Assembly: GCF_010725885.1 (NCBI RefSeq)
Contig: NZ_AP022600.1
Coordinates: 3,038,001-3,102,000, forward strand
DNA: 64,000 nt
From: Mycolicibacterium tokaiense
GTDB taxonomy: Bacteria > Actinomycetota > Actinomycetes > Mycobacteriales > Mycobacteriaceae
Direction of reading: 5' to 3'
Positions within the stretch are counted from its first letter, which is position 1, and each line of letters begins with the position of its first letter. This document shows positions 16,874 to 26,023 of the stretch, piece by piece. A program made the translations under genes and the position numbers. The notes beneath the pieces are model-generated. The model had not been told where the DNA came from and did not search any database. It saw nothing but the letters and a program-made list of their open reading frames with translations.

Positions 16874-17489
16874 GCCCGTGGAGCAGCCGCAGACCGTGCT
16901 GTTCTTCGAGAACGGCGCCAGCTGGTACTGGGTGCTGGCCGGGCCCGCGGCGGCCGCGGCCATCATCGGAATCCAGATCACCAGCGGCGCGGGGGTGCAG
17001 TGGGTGGTGCCGGTGGTGTTCCTGGTGTTGGTGTCGGGGTTCATCGCCGTGCAGATCAAAGCGGCGCGGATCCACACCTCGGTGGAGTTGACGCCGACCT
17101 CGCTGCGCCAAGGCACGCAGACCATGAGCCTCGACGAGATCGTGGCCGTGTACCCCGCCCCGAAGAACGCGACCCGCAGCTATTACGACGACCGCAGGCT
17201 CAACAAGAGCGCCGGAAGATCGAACGCGCTGGCCAACCGGGCGCTGAAAAAGGCCGGAGTCGATCCTGCCGAGCTGCCCGAACCCGCACCCACGCCCCGA
17301 CAGGACGACGACTCGGCGACGGTGGCCAAGTGGCAATCCGCGCGCGCGCTCGGTGAGCTCACCGGGGTTCCGCGGGGGCGCACCGGAATCGGCCTCAAGC
17401 TCACCGGCGGACGTACCGCTCAGGCCTGGGCGCGCCGGCACGTCGAGCTGCGGGCCGCACTGACCGAACTCGTGGAGAGCCGGTCATGA
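16866..17489 (+). CDS. Membrane protein with two N-terminal helices and cytoplasmic domain
   Basis: This 207-residue protein has two transmembrane segments at about residues 18-36 and 43-62, followed by a soluble region that begins like a PH-type domain (SVELTPTSLRQGTQTMSLDEIVAVYP). A basic, charged C-terminal half ends in KLTGGRTAQAWARRHVELRAALTELVES. The family is restricted to mycobacteria and relatives as far as I recall, and no enzymatic motif is visible. It starts with GTG, overlapping the previous gene, and itself overlaps the next ATG by four bases. Confidence 0.75.
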   Translation: MAEPVEQPQTVLFFENGASWYWVLAGPAAAAAIIGIQITSGAGVQWVVPVVFLVLVSGFIAVQIKAARIHTSVELTPTSLRQGTQTMSLDEIVAVYPAPKNATRSYYDDRRLNKSAGRSNALANRALKKAGVDPAELPEPAPTPRQDDDSATVAKWQSARALGELTGVPRGRTGIGLKLTGGRTAQAWARRHVELRAALTELVESRS

Positions 17490-17737
17490 CGCAGCGCAGG
17501 CGGGCGCTGCTGGAGCTGGTCCTCGCCGTCACGGCTCTGGTCGGCGTGGTGCTCAGCGCGGTCAACGTGCGTCAGGTGGTCGACGTCGCACCCATCGCCG
17601 AGGGCGAACCGGCCACCACCTCGGTGCTCTATCACGCTCCGCCGCTGGTCCTGGCTCTGTTGTTGGCGACGGTGGCCGGGGTGCTGCTGGTGCTGGCAAT
17701 CGCTCGCTGGCGGAGGCCACAAACCCATACCCCCTAG
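17486..17737 (+). CDS. Small two-helix membrane protein (Rv0514-like)
   Basis: This 83-residue protein has two transmembrane helices (about residues 8-28 and 52-72) around a short outer loop containing DVAPIAEGEPATTS. It ends with a basic tail. The stop codon lies inside the copper-type operator that precedes the P-type ATPase gene. It is the last of four small membrane genes downstream of hemB. Function unknown. Confidence 0.75.
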   Translation: MTQRRRALLELVLAVTALVGVVLSAVNVRQVVDVAPIAEGEPATTSVLYHAPPLVLALLLATVAGVLLVLAIARWRRPQTHTP

Positions 17738-17742
17738 GGGTA
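17728..17742. promoter_or_regulatory. CsoR/RicR-type copper operator
   Basis: The sequence TACCC-CCTAG-GGGTA is a perfect palindrome and matches the TACCC-N5-GGGTA core recognised by the mycobacterial copper repressors CsoR and RicR. It covers the stop codon of the upstream gene and ends 11 bp before the ATG of the P1B ATPase, the expected place for a copper-relieved repressor. Match and position are seen directly; which repressor binds is inference, since no csoR or ricR gene is in the window. Confidence 0.8.
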
Positions 17743-17753
17743 CTGTGGGTGGC

Positions 17754-19901
17754 ATGACCAACCCATCGGTGAGTTCTGTCGCGACCGATCTCGAGCTGCG
17801 CGGCATGACGTGTGCGTCGTGCGCGGCCCGCGTCGAACGCGGGCTCAATGGGCTGCCCGGTGTGCAAGCCAGCGTCAACTTCGCCGTCGAGCGTGCGCAC
17901 GTCGAGCATGATCCCGGCGTCAGCGTCGAGCAGCTCATCGGCGCGGTGGAGGCGGCCGGCTACCACGCCGCACCCGTTCCGACGCCGGGCGAAGCGCCCT
18001 CGCACGACACCCAGGAGCCGAGCCTGCGCGGCCGCCTGATCGGCTCGGCCGTGCTGGCCGTCCCCGTGGTGGTGCTGTCCATGGTGATGGCGTGGCAGTT
18101 CACCGGATGGCAGTGGCTGGTGCTGGCGCTGACCACACCCATCGTGGCCTGGGGCGGTTACCCGTTCCACCGGGCCGCGTTCAACGCCGCCCGCCACGGC
18201 GCCTCGACCATGGACACCCTGGTGTCCATGGGCACCCTGGCGGCCTACCTCTGGTCGGTGTTCACGGTGATCACCAACCCCGGCCCCCACTTCCACGCCC
18301 ATGTCTACTTCGAAGTTGCCGCGGCGGTCACGGTGTTCCTGTTGGCCGGACGCACCGCCGAGGCCCGCGCCAAGCGGTCGGCGGGTTCGGCGTTGCGTGC
18401 GTTGCTCACCCTGGGCGCCAAGGACGCCGTGGTGGTGCGCGACGGCATCGAGACGCAGATCCCGGTCGCCCAGCTCGCCGTCGGTGACGTGTTCGTCGTC
18501 CGGCCGGGGGAGCGGGTGGCCACCGACGGCGACGTGGTGGAGGGCAATTCGGCACTGGACACCTCGGCGATGACGGGGGAGTCGGTGCCGGTGGACGTCA
18601 CCGCGGGTTCCGCGGTGCTCGGCGGCGCGGTGAACACCTACGGGCGCATCCGGGTGAGGGCCACCAAGGTGGGCGCGGACACGCAGTTGGCCCGGATGGG
18701 CCAGTTGGTCACCGACGCCCAGAACGGCAAGGCCTCCATCCAGCGGCTCGCCGATCGGGTGTCGGCGGTGTTCGTGCCCGCGGTCCTGCTGATCGCCGCG
18801 CTCACCGTCGCCGGGTGGTTGCTGGCCGGCGCGGGCGTGGCGGCCGCGTTCACCGCAGCCGTCGCCGTGCTCATCATCGCGTGCCCGTGTGCACTCGGAT
18901 TAGCCACGCCCACAGCCATTCTGGTGGGTACCGGTCGCGGTGCCCAGCTGGGTGTGCTGATCAAGGATCCCCAGGTGCTCGAGACCGTCACCGGCATCGA
19001 CACCGTGGTGCTGGACAAGACCGGCACGGTGACCACCGGCCGGATGACCGTCGGCGCTGTGGAGCCGCGGCCCGGCGAGGACGCCGACGGACTGCTGCGC
19101 CGGGCCGCCGCGGTGGAGGCCGCGTCCGAGCACCCGGTGGCGGCGGCCATCGTGGCGGCGGCACGCGAGCGGGGCCTGGACGTGCCCGAGGTCCACGACT
19201 TCGAGAACCGGCCCGGCATCGGCGTTTCCGGTGCGGTGGACGGTGTGCAGGTCACCGTCACCCGGCAGGGCTCGATCACCGGCGTCGACCTGCTGGCACC
19301 GACGCCCGCGTCAGGCACCGGTGTCGACGTGGCCTGGGACGGTCGGGTGCGCGGCACCATCCGGCTGGCCGACGTGGTGAAGCCCAGCAGCGCGGCGGCC
19401 ATCGCCGAGTTGAAGACCATGGGCGTCACCCCGGTCCTGCTGACCGGCGACAACGAAACCGTGGCCCGCGACGTGGCCGCCCAGGTGGGCATCGACCAGG
19501 TGATTGCCGGCGTCCTGCCCACCGAGAAGGCCGACGCTGTCCGCCGGTTGCAGGCCGAGGGGAAACGGGTCGCCATGGTGGGCGACGGCGTGAACGACTC
19601 GGTGGCGCTGGCGGCCGCGGACATCGGCATGGCCATGGGCACCGGCACCGACGCCGCCATCGAAGCCGGCGACGTCACGCTGGTGCGCGGCGATCTGCGG
19701 ACGGTGCCGACCGCCCTGCGGTTGGCGACGCGCACGCTGGCCACCATCCGGGTGAACCTGTTCTGGGCCTTCGCCTACAACACCGCGGCCATCCCGTTGG
19801 CCGCGGTGGGCCTGCTCAACCCGATGATTGCGGGTGCGGCCATGGCGGCGTCGTCGGTGCTGGTGGTCGGCAACAGCCTGCGCCTGCGCCGCTTCCGCTG
19901 A
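17754..19901 (+). CDS. Copper-translocating P1B-type ATPase
   Basis: This 715-residue heavy-metal P-type ATPase exports Cu(I). It has an N-terminal metal-binding domain with MTCASC (Cys20, Cys23), eight membrane helices, the TGES dephosphorylation loop (Thr274), the transmembrane CPC site (Cys377, Cys379), phosphorylated Asp421 in DKTGT, the ATP-binding SEHPVA motif, and GDGVNDS. CPC with a CxxC domain is the P1B-1 copper signature. It is closest in type to CtpA/CtpB/CtpV; I do not choose one. The ATG at 17754 is preferred; a GTG at 17745 adds three residues. The adjacent palindrome implies copper induction. Confidence 0.93.
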   Translation: MTNPSVSSVATDLELRGMTCASCAARVERGLNGLPGVQASVNFAVERAHVEHDPGVSVEQLIGAVEAAGYHAAPVPTPGEAPSHDTQEPSLRGRLIGSAVLAVPVVVLSMVMAWQFTGWQWLVLALTTPIVAWGGYPFHRAAFNAARHGASTMDTLVSMGTLAAYLWSVFTVITNPGPHFHAHVYFEVAAAVTVFLLAGRTAEARAKRSAGSALRALLTLGAKDAVVVRDGIETQIPVAQLAVGDVFVVRPGERVATDGDVVEGNSALDTSAMTGESVPVDVTAGSAVLGGAVNTYGRIRVRATKVGADTQLARMGQLVTDAQNGKASIQRLADRVSAVFVPAVLLIAALTVAGWLLAGAGVAAAFTAAVAVLIIACPCALGLATPTAILVGTGRGAQLGVLIKDPQVLETVTGIDTVVLDKTGTVTTGRMTVGAVEPRPGEDADGLLRRAAAVEAASEHPVAAAIVAAARERGLDVPEVHDFENRPGIGVSGAVDGVQVTVTRQGSITGVDLLAPTPASGTGVDVAWDGRVRGTIRLADVVKPSSAAAIAELKTMGVTPVLLTGDNETVARDVAAQVGIDQVIAGVLPTEKADAVRRLQAEGKRVAMVGDGVNDSVALAAADIGMAMGTGTDAAIEAGDVTLVRGDLRTVPTALRLATRTLATIRVNLFWAFAYNTAAIPLAAVGLLNPMIAGAAMAASSVLVVGNSLRLRRFR

Positions 19902-19930
19902 ACCCCGAGTTGGAACAAAGTGCAGAATCT

Positions 19931-19943
19931 GTAACACTGTTGC
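19931..19943. promoter_or_regulatory. Possible TetR operator before the MpaB-family gene
   Basis: GTAACA-C-TGTTGC is a 6-1-6 inverted repeat with one mismatch, ending one base before the GTG start at 19945. The gene is coupled to a TetR gene, so self-regulation is plausible. The site is short and the assignment is weak. Confidence 0.3.
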
Positions 19944-19944
19944 G

Positions 19945-20808
19945 GTGACCGAACTCGTGGACCCCGCGGTACAGCCCGACGCGCTGCCCCTGGGTGCGGA
20001 CTCACTGATCTGGCGGTTCTTCGGCGACAACCGGATGTTCCTCATCGGGCCCCGTCCCGGCGTCCTGCAGCTGATGCTCGCCGAACTCGGCCAGGGGGTG
20101 CAGGACCATTCGGTGTTCTTCGCCGACACCGCGGCGCGGATCAAACGCTCACTGCCGCCGATCTTCCGCACCGTCTACGGCTCCGACGATCACAACGCCG
20201 GCACCCAGGTGCGCGATTTCCACCACAACATCAAAGGGGAGCTGCCCGGAACCGGCCGGCGTTACCACGCACTGGATCCCGATACGTACTTCTGGGCGCA
20301 CGCGACGTTTCTGGACCAGGTGTTCTACTTCGCCGACACGTTTGTCACCCGGCTGACCGACGCCCAGAAAGAGCAGATGTACCTGGAGTCCAAGACCTGG
20401 TACCGCCGCTACGGCGTCAGCGACCGCCCGATGCCGGCGACCTATGCGGAGTACGAGAAGTATTGGCAGCACATGCTCGACGACGTGGTGCTCGACCACC
20501 CGTCGGCCACCTACAGCGTCGGCTACGTCACCAAGGGCTTCCCGCGGCCCAAAGGGATGTCGCCCCTGGCCTGGCGGGTGCTGTCGAAGGTGTTCAACCC
20601 GGTCGCGGCCTTCTTGACCACCGGAGGCCTACCACCGCAAGCGCGCGCCACGCTGAACCTGCCGTGGAGCCCCGCGCAGGAGCGGCGCTACCAGCGTTTC
20701 GCCGCGTTCTGGCGCAGCCGCCCGGTCAACTGGATCTGGGATCGGCTGCCGATGTCGGTGCGCTACAACGGCATTGCCAACGCCGGGTTCGCCAGGGAGG
20801 GGTCATGA
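19945..20808 (+). CDS. Oxygenase MpaB family protein (DUF2236)
   Basis: This 287-residue protein belongs to the DUF2236/MpaB family, all-helical heme proteins that include latex-clearing protein and fungal MpaB. Typical segments are [25 protein letters not shown] at the N-terminus, [29 protein letters not shown] with candidate histidine heme ligands near residue 90, and a [12 protein letters not shown] loop. The oxidised substrate is unknown. The GTG start is just after a short inverted repeat. A TetR gene begins on its stop codon (ATGA), a common pairing for this family in mycobacteria. Confidence 0.87.
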   Translation: MTELVDPAVQPDALPLGADSLIWRFFGDNRMFLIGPRPGVLQLMLAELGQGVQDHSVFFADTAARIKRSLPPIFRTVYGSDDHNAGTQVRDFHHNIKGELPGTGRRYHALDPDTYFWAHATFLDQVFYFADTFVTRLTDAQKEQMYLESKTWYRRYGVSDRPMPATYAEYEKYWQHMLDDVVLDHPSATYSVGYVTKGFPRPKGMSPLAWRVLSKVFNPVAAFLTTGGLPPQARATLNLPWSPAQERRYQRFAAFWRSRPVNWIWDRLPMSVRYNGIANAGFAREGS

Positions 20809-21395
20809 CCGACGATCCCGCCACCGCCAAGATCCTCGACGCCGCCGTCGCCGAATTCGAGCGCCACGGCTTCCGGCGGGTGGCCCTCGACGATGTCGCC
20901 AAGCGGGCCAAGGTCAGTCGCACCACCATCTACCGGCGGTTCGCCAATCGCGACGAACTGGTGGCCGCGGTGATCGACCGCGAGAACATCGCGCTGTGCG
21001 CCGACATCGCCGACGAGCTCGAACATCAAGCGCCACAATCCAACTACTACGTCGAGGCCTTCGTCTCGGCGATCCTGCGGTTCCGCAGCCACCGGGTACT
21101 CAACCAGCTGATCATCGACGATCCCGGGCTGGCGCTGGAATTGGCGCGCGAACACTACGGCGCCGCAGTGCTGCGCATCGCCGATGCGCTGGAGCGCATC
21201 TTCCCCGCCGGGTTCGCGCAGCGGGTGGGGGCGGCGGTGGTCGACGAACTGGCCGACGCCATCCTGCGCTACGCCATGATGGCGCTGCTGCTGCCGGGCA
21301 ACCGGCCGCTGGAGTCCGCCGAGGACCTGCGTACCTTCGCCGCCGCGCACTTCCTGCCGAGTCTTCCTGCGGCACTGCGCACCGTGGCCGTATAA
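20805..21395 (+). CDS. TetR family transcriptional regulator
   Basis: This 196-residue one-component regulator has an N-terminal helix-turn-helix, [40 protein letters not shown] in outline at residues 10-50, and an all-helical ligand domain. It is translationally coupled to the MpaB-family gene (ATGA overlap), so it most likely controls that gene and itself. The short inverted repeat at 19931 is a candidate site. The ligand is unknown. Confidence 0.9.
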   Translation: MTDDPATAKILDAAVAEFERHGFRRVALDDVAKRAKVSRTTIYRRFANRDELVAAVIDRENIALCADIADELEHQAPQSNYYVEAFVSAILRFRSHRVLNQLIIDDPGLALELAREHYGAAVLRIADALERIFPAGFAQRVGAAVVDELADAILRYAMMALLLPGNRPLESAEDLRTFAAAHFLPSLPAALRTVAV

Positions 21396-21404
21396 AGGTC
21401 GGTT

Positions 21405-21887
21405 ATGAGCGCACTTGCCGACGTCGCACCCGCGTTTGTCGACATGGCCCACCGGATCGTCTGGGCGTCGGTGGCCACCGTCGACGCCGACGGCAGGCCC
21501 CGCTCCCGCGTGCTGCATCCCCTCTGGGAATGGGACGGCACGACGTTGACCGGCTGGATCGCCACCGGCCCCACCCCGATCAAGCGGGCCCACATCGCCG
21601 CACACCCAGACGTGTCGCTCAATTACTGGGACCCGACGCAGGACACGTGCAGTTGCGAGGCGACGGTGGAGTGGGTGTTCGACGACGACGAGCGCGTCGC
21701 GCTGTGGGAGCGGTTCAAGAACGGCCCGGCCCCGGTCGGCTACGACCCGGCCATCATCGAGCCGTGGGCCGGCGGGCCGACGTCGCAGGCCTTCGCCGGA
21801 TGGAAGCTGAGCCCGACACGGCTGCGGGTGATGCCCGGCACCGTGATGACCCAGGGCTCCGGCGGGCTGCTCACCTGGCACGGCTGA
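21405..21887 (+). CDS. Pyridoxamine 5'-phosphate oxidase-fold protein
   Basis: This 160-residue split-barrel flavin-binding protein has the typical start (AHRIVWASVATVDADGRPRSRVLHPLWEWDG) and the strand VSLNYWDPTQDTCSCEATVEWV. Family members bind FMN, F420 or heme and often reduce small molecules. The cofactor here cannot be set, although mycobacteria have many F420 users. It starts nine bases after the TetR gene in the same direction and may be part of that unit. It ends with the conserved-looking LRVMPGTVMTQG segment. Confidence 0.8.
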   Translation: MSALADVAPAFVDMAHRIVWASVATVDADGRPRSRVLHPLWEWDGTTLTGWIATGPTPIKRAHIAAHPDVSLNYWDPTQDTCSCEATVEWVFDDDERVALWERFKNGPAPVGYDPAIIEPWAGGPTSQAFAGWKLSPTRLRVMPGTVMTQGSGGLLTWHG

Positions 21888-21911
21888 CCAGGGCAAGAAC
21901 CCCCGCCGGGC

Positions 21912-22673
21912 ATGCTGGATGCCATGACTGACGTGCTGGACGCCGCACAGACGCGGTACCTGGACGAGTTCCGGAAGCTGCGCGAGGAGTTCTCCCGGTT
22001 CATGTTCTCCTACAAGTTCGGCATGGAGGAGGTCGCCACCAAGGTCGGGATCCTGCAGCAGGAGTTCCAGCACTTGCAGCAGTACAACCCGATCGAGCAC
22101 GTCAGTAGTCGGCTCAAGTCGCCGGAGAGCGTGCTGGACAAGATCGCGCGCAAGAACTGCGCGCCGAACTTCGAATCGATCCGCGAGACGATCACCGACA
22201 TCGCCGGAGTCCGGGTCACTTGTTCGTTCACCTCCGATGTCTACCGGGTGTCCGAAGCGCTGACCCGGCAGGACGACATCACCGTTCTGCAGGTCAAAGA
22301 CTATGTGCGCGAACCCAAACCGAACGGGTACCGCAGCCTGCACCTCATCCTCGAGGTGCCGGTGTTCCTGTCCACCGGTGGGGTGACGGTCCCGGTGGAA
22401 GTGCAGTTGCGCACCGTGGCGATGGACTTCTGGGCCAGCCTCGAGCACAAGATCTACTACAAGTACGACGGGGTGGTGCCCGCCGACATCTCCAGGACGC
22501 TGAGCGAGGCCGCGGAGACCGCGGCGCGGCTGGACACCGAGATGGAGCAGCTGCACCGCGACGTGCACGGGGAACTGCTGCCGGTGCCGGTGGAGGTGAC
22601 GCGCGGCAACATCCCGATGTCCGACGAGGTGATCACCCGGCTGATCGGGGAGGGTTTCTCGGCCCGGCCGTGA
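21912..22673 (+). CDS. Stand-alone RelA/SpoT-domain small alarmone synthetase
   Basis: This 253-residue protein has only a (p)ppGpp synthetase domain and no HD hydrolase or TGS/ACT domains, so it is a RelP/RelQ-type small alarmone synthetase. Catalytic features are intact: the ATP-binding SSRLKSPESVLDK near residue 66, the Mg-binding DIAGVRVTC, the GTP-binding EPKPNGYRSLH near residue 135 and VEVQLRTVAMDFWASLEHK near residue 161. The domain transfers pyrophosphate from ATP to GDP or GTP. An ATG at 21924 is an alternative start. The hydrolase must be elsewhere, presumably in Rel. Confidence 0.88.
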   Translation: MLDAMTDVLDAAQTRYLDEFRKLREEFSRFMFSYKFGMEEVATKVGILQQEFQHLQQYNPIEHVSSRLKSPESVLDKIARKNCAPNFESIRETITDIAGVRVTCSFTSDVYRVSEALTRQDDITVLQVKDYVREPKPNGYRSLHLILEVPVFLSTGGVTVPVEVQLRTVAMDFWASLEHKIYYKYDGVVPADISRTLSEAAETAARLDTEMEQLHRDVHGELLPVPVEVTRGNIPMSDEVITRLIGEGFSARP

Positions 22674-22677
22674 CGCC

Positions 22678-24003
22678 TCAGCCGCGGAACGGCACCTGGT
22701 CCGCGTGGCACACCGTCGCCGGCACCTGCAGATCCACCAGATAGCTGCGCACCGTCGCGGTGACGCAGACGCTGGGATCGGACACCGCCGGGTGGCCGTA
22801 GCCCACGTGGGTCAGCAGCGTCGCGTTGCCCAGCAGCCGGGCCACCGCGGCGGCGTCGCGGAACGGGGTCACCGGATCCAGCGTGGTCCCCACGACCAGC
22901 ACCGGGTTGGGCGTCACCGCGCTCCACGGCCCCGCGTAGACGTGGGCGCCGCGCACCGGCCAGGACGCGCACGGTGCCCACTGCCACCAGGTCAACAGGG
23001 GACCGGACACCGGATCCAGGGCGCGGAACTGCTCCAGCCGCGCGGTGGCCGTCGACGCCGACACCTGGGCGGGGCTGTCCAGACAACTGATCGCCGCGGC
23101 CGGCGCCACCTCGGCCGTCCTCTGCGGCCACCACCGTCGCGCCTGCCTCAGCAACAGCCGGCCGTCCCCCTCGGCGGCCGCCGCCAGCCCGCGGGCCAGG
23201 TCCGGCCAGCGCCGCGGAGTCTGTAGGGCGCTATAGGTGGCCACCAGTGTGTCGCGGTAGGTGAGAGCCCCGATCGGGGTGGCCATGAGCACGTCGACCA
23301 GGGTCTGCTCGGTCAGCGGGCATCCGGCTGCCCGGCACAGCCGGACGAATTCACCGAACACCGCGCGAGCGTCGGTCATCGACGCCGCCAGCCGCTCCTC
23401 GGCCCCGGCCGCAACGGCGACGGGATCGGGCGGTCCGTCGAGCACCATGGCGCGCACCCGGGCGGGGAACACGTTGGCATACACCTGCCCCAGGAAGCCG
23501 CCGTAGGACTCCCCGTAGAACGTCAGCTGCGAGTCACCCATCAGCGCGCGCAGGTGGTCCAGATCGCGGGCCGACGCCGTACTGCTGACGTGGGCCAGCA
23601 GCTCGCCGTGGAACACGCCGCACCGCTGCGCAACGTCGTCGAGCAGGGGTGGGGACTCGGCATCGGTGCAGGTGATGGTGCTCCCGCGCGGATCCCAGCT
23701 CACGACGTCGAAGCGATCCCCGCCCAGGGCGGCCAGCTCGCGGCCCCGAGTGCGCAGGGCCTCGACACCAGAGCGTCCCGGTCCGCCCGGATTGACGAAC
23801 AGCACGCCGAGGCGGTCCCCGGCGGCGGGGAAGCGGGCCACCGCCAGATCGATCGTCGCGCCGGCGGGGGCCGACCAGTCCAGCGGTACCGTCACCGTCG
23901 CGCACTCCAGGCCGTCGCCGCAGGGTCGCCACGACACCGCGGGCCGCGGTGGCACCGCGCAGGCGGCGAGCAGCAGGATCAGCACCGCCAGCACTGCGCG
24001 CAT
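22678..24003 (-). CDS. Lipoprotein alpha/beta-hydrolase with TAP-like C-terminus
   Basis: This 441-residue hydrolase starts with a lipoprotein signal ([15 protein letters not shown]; acylated Cys15). The core has [10 protein letters not shown] (oxyanion loop), the nucleophile elbow GESYGG, Asp in [11 protein letters not shown] and His in GYGHPAV near the end, the full triad of the proline iminopeptidase/tripeptidyl aminopeptidase (SlpD/E, CaeA-like) group. It is predicted to act as an exported peptidase or esterase tethered to the outer leaflet. It ends four bases from the convergent alarmone synthetase gene and is divergent from hemL, sharing the promoter region that holds a 23-bp palindrome. 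Confidence 0.88.
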   Translation of the reverse strand: MRAVLAVLILLLAACAVPPRPAVSWRPCGDGLECATVTVPLDWSAPAGATIDLAVARFPAAGDRLGVLFVNPGGPGRSGVEALRTRGRELAALGGDRFDVVSWDPRGSTITCTDAESPPLLDDVAQRCGVFHGELLAHVSSTASARDLDHLRALMGDSQLTFYGESYGGFLGQVYANVFPARVRAMVLDGPPDPVAVAAGAEERLAASMTDARAVFGEFVRLCRAAGCPLTEQTLVDVLMATPIGALTYRDTLVATYSALQTPRRWPDLARGLAAAAEGDGRLLLRQARRWWPQRTAEVAPAAAISCLDSPAQVSASTATARLEQFRALDPVSGPLLTWWQWAPCASWPVRGAHVYAGPWSAVTPNPVLVVGTTLDPVTPFRDAAAVARLLGNATLLTHVGYGHPAVSDPSVCVTATVRSYLVDLQVPATVCHADQVPFRG

Positions 24004-24063
24004 GGCATCAGTCTCGTCGGTCAGATGTGGCCTGCGTCACGTTTTCCGCCAACTCTGCGCGGT

Positions 24064-24086
24064 GTCCACTACACCCTGTAGTGGAC
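24064..24086. promoter_or_regulatory. 10-3-10 perfect palindrome between the lipoprotein hydrolase and hemL
   Basis: GTCCACTACA-CCC-TGTAGTGGAC has perfect 10-bp arms around three bases. It lies 30 bp before the hemL ATG and 60 bp before the divergent hydrolase start. This is a strong candidate operator; a small RNA hairpin in the hemL leader is an alternative. The regulator is unknown. Confidence 0.6.
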
Positions 24087-24116
24087 GATTTGGGTGGAAC
24101 TGGGACACTGGTCGAC

Positions 24117-25415
24117 ATGAGCAGTACCGAGCGGTCCGCCAAGCTCTTCGCCGACGCGTCGGAGGTCATTCCCGGCGGCGTCAACTCACCGGTCCGGGCG
24201 TTCAACTCCGTGGGCGGCACGCCCCGCTTCCTGGTGAAAGGGCAGGGTTACTGGCTCACCGACGCCGACGACAACCGCTACGTCGACCTGGTGTGCTCCT
24301 GGGGTCCGATGATCCTGGGCCACGCGCACCCCGCAGTGGTGGAGGCCGTCACCGAGGCCGCCCAGCACGGACTGAGCTTCGGCGCCCCCACCGCATGTGA
24401 ATCGGAGCTGGCCCACGAGATCATCTCCCGGGTCAAGCCGGTGGACAAGGTCCGCCTGGTCAACTCCGGCACCGAGGCCACCATGAGCGCCATCCGGTTG
24501 GCCCGCGGCTTCACCGGCCGTCCCAAGATCATCAAGTTCTCCGGCTGCTACCACGGCCACAGCGACGCCCTGCTGGCCGATGCCGGGTCGGGGGTGGCCA
24601 CGTTGGGCCTGCCGTCGAGCCCCGGGGTCACCGGCGCCGCAGCCGCCGACACCATCGTGCTGCCCTACAACGATGTCGCCGCGGTCGAGGACGCCTTTGC
24701 CGCGGCCGGCGACCAGATCGCGGCCGTCATCACCGAGGCCAGCCCCGGCAACATGGGCACCGTGCCGCCGCAGCCCGGGTACAACGCCGCACTGCGCCGC
24801 ATCACCGCCGAGCACGGTGCGCTGCTGATCTCCGATGAGGTCATGACGGGTTTCCGGGTCAGCCGCGGCGGCTGGTACGGGGTGGACCCGGTGGACGCCG
24901 ACCTGTTCACCTTCGGCAAGGTGATGAGCGGTGGACTGCCCGCCGCAGCGTTCGGCGGCCGCGCCGAGGTGATGGAGCGGCTGGCGCCGCTGGGGCCGGT
25001 GTATCAGGCGGGCACGCTGTCGGGGAACCCGGTCGCGATGGCCGCCGGGCTGACCACGCTGCGCCACGCCGATGACGCGGTGTACGCCAGGCTGGACGCC
25101 AACGCCGACCGGCTGCACACCCTGTTGGGCGACGCGCTGACCGCAGAATCGGTGGCCCACGTCATCCAGCGGGCCGGCAACATGCTCAGCGTCTTCTTCA
25201 CCGACACCCCGGTGACCGATTTCGCCGAGGCGAAGAAAACCGAGACGTGGCGCTTCCCGCCGTTCTTCCACGCGCTGCTGGACGCCGGCGTCTACCCGCC
25301 GTGCAGTGCCTACGAAACCTGGTTCGTCTCTGCTGCTCTGGACGACGCCGCCTTCGAGCACATTGCCGCAGCCCTGCCCCGCGCCGCGAAGGCGGCCAAG
25401 GAGGCCACCCAGTGA
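24117..25415 (+). CDS. hemL: Glutamate-1-semialdehyde 2,1-aminomutase
   Basis: HemL converts glutamate-1-semialdehyde, the HemA product, to 5-aminolevulinate. The 432-residue PLP enzyme shows the family start ([23 protein letters not shown] in outline), the gating segment [21 protein letters not shown] and the PLP Lys268 in [18 protein letters not shown]. The ATG at 24117 is chosen because homology begins within the first residues. It heads a run of overlapping genes that ends with cytochrome c maturation factors, joining heme supply and heme use. Confidence 0.96.
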   Translation: MSSTERSAKLFADASEVIPGGVNSPVRAFNSVGGTPRFLVKGQGYWLTDADDNRYVDLVCSWGPMILGHAHPAVVEAVTEAAQHGLSFGAPTACESELAHEIISRVKPVDKVRLVNSGTEATMSAIRLARGFTGRPKIIKFSGCYHGHSDALLADAGSGVATLGLPSSPGVTGAAAADTIVLPYNDVAAVEDAFAAAGDQIAAVITEASPGNMGTVPPQPGYNAALRRITAEHGALLISDEVMTGFRVSRGGWYGVDPVDADLFTFGKVMSGGLPAAAFGGRAEVMERLAPLGPVYQAGTLSGNPVAMAAGLTTLRHADDAVYARLDANADRLHTLLGDALTAESVAHVIQRAGNMLSVFFTDTPVTDFAEAKKTETWRFPPFFHALLDAGVYPPCSAYETWFVSAALDDAAFEHIAAALPRAAKAAKEATQ

Positions 25416-26023
25416 TCACCCGCGTCCACGTGATGCGCCACGGCGAGGTGCACAACCCGAGCAAGGTGCTCTACGGCAGGCTGCCGGACTATCACCTGTC
25501 CGACCGCGGCCGCGAGCAGGCCGCAGCAGTCGCCGACTGGCTGGCCGACCGCGACATCACCCACATCGTGGCCTCGCCGCTGGAACGGGCCCAAGAGACC
25601 GCCGCCGCCACGGCGTCGCGCCACGGGCTGCCCATCGACACCGATGCCGATCTCATCGAGTCCTGGAACATCTTCGAGGGCCAGCGGGTGGCGCCCGGCG
25701 ACGGCGCATTGCGCGACCCGCGGAACTGGCCCAAGCTGCGCAACCCCCTGCGGCCGTCGTGGGGCGAGCCCTACACAGAGGTCGCTCCGCGCATGATCGC
25801 GGCGCTGCACCGCGCCCGTAAGGCCGCCGAAGGCCATGAGGCGGTGTGTGTTTCGCACCAGCTGCCGGTGGAGACGCTGCGCCGCGCCATGATCGGCAAG
25901 CGGCTGGCGCACCTGCCGACCAAAGGTGCCCGGATGTGCAACCTGGCGTCGCTGACGTCGTTCGAGTTCGACGGGGACCGGCTGGTGGGCTGGGGTTACG
26001 CGGAGCCGGCTGGGCACCTGTGA
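25412..26023 (+). CDS. Histidine phosphatase superfamily (phosphoglycerate mutase-like) protein
   Basis: This 203-residue protein has the phosphorylated-His motif [12 protein letters not shown] at residues 5-16, a second arginine in SPLERAQET and the C-terminal His in [13 protein letters not shown]. These residues define the histidine phosphatase family; the substrate is not known. The GTG start overlaps the hemL stop by four bases and its own stop overlaps the next ATG. The conserved place between hemL and the TlpA gene (counterpart of Rv0525) suggests a role linked to heme or cytochrome c assembly, but that is only contextual. Confidence 0.88.
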   Translation: MITRVHVMRHGEVHNPSKVLYGRLPDYHLSDRGREQAAAVADWLADRDITHIVASPLERAQETAAATASRHGLPIDTDADLIESWNIFEGQRVAPGDGALRDPRNWPKLRNPLRPSWGEPYTEVAPRMIAALHRARKAAEGHEAVCVSHQLPVETLRRAMIGKRLAHLPTKGARMCNLASLTSFEFDGDRLVGWGYAEPAGHL

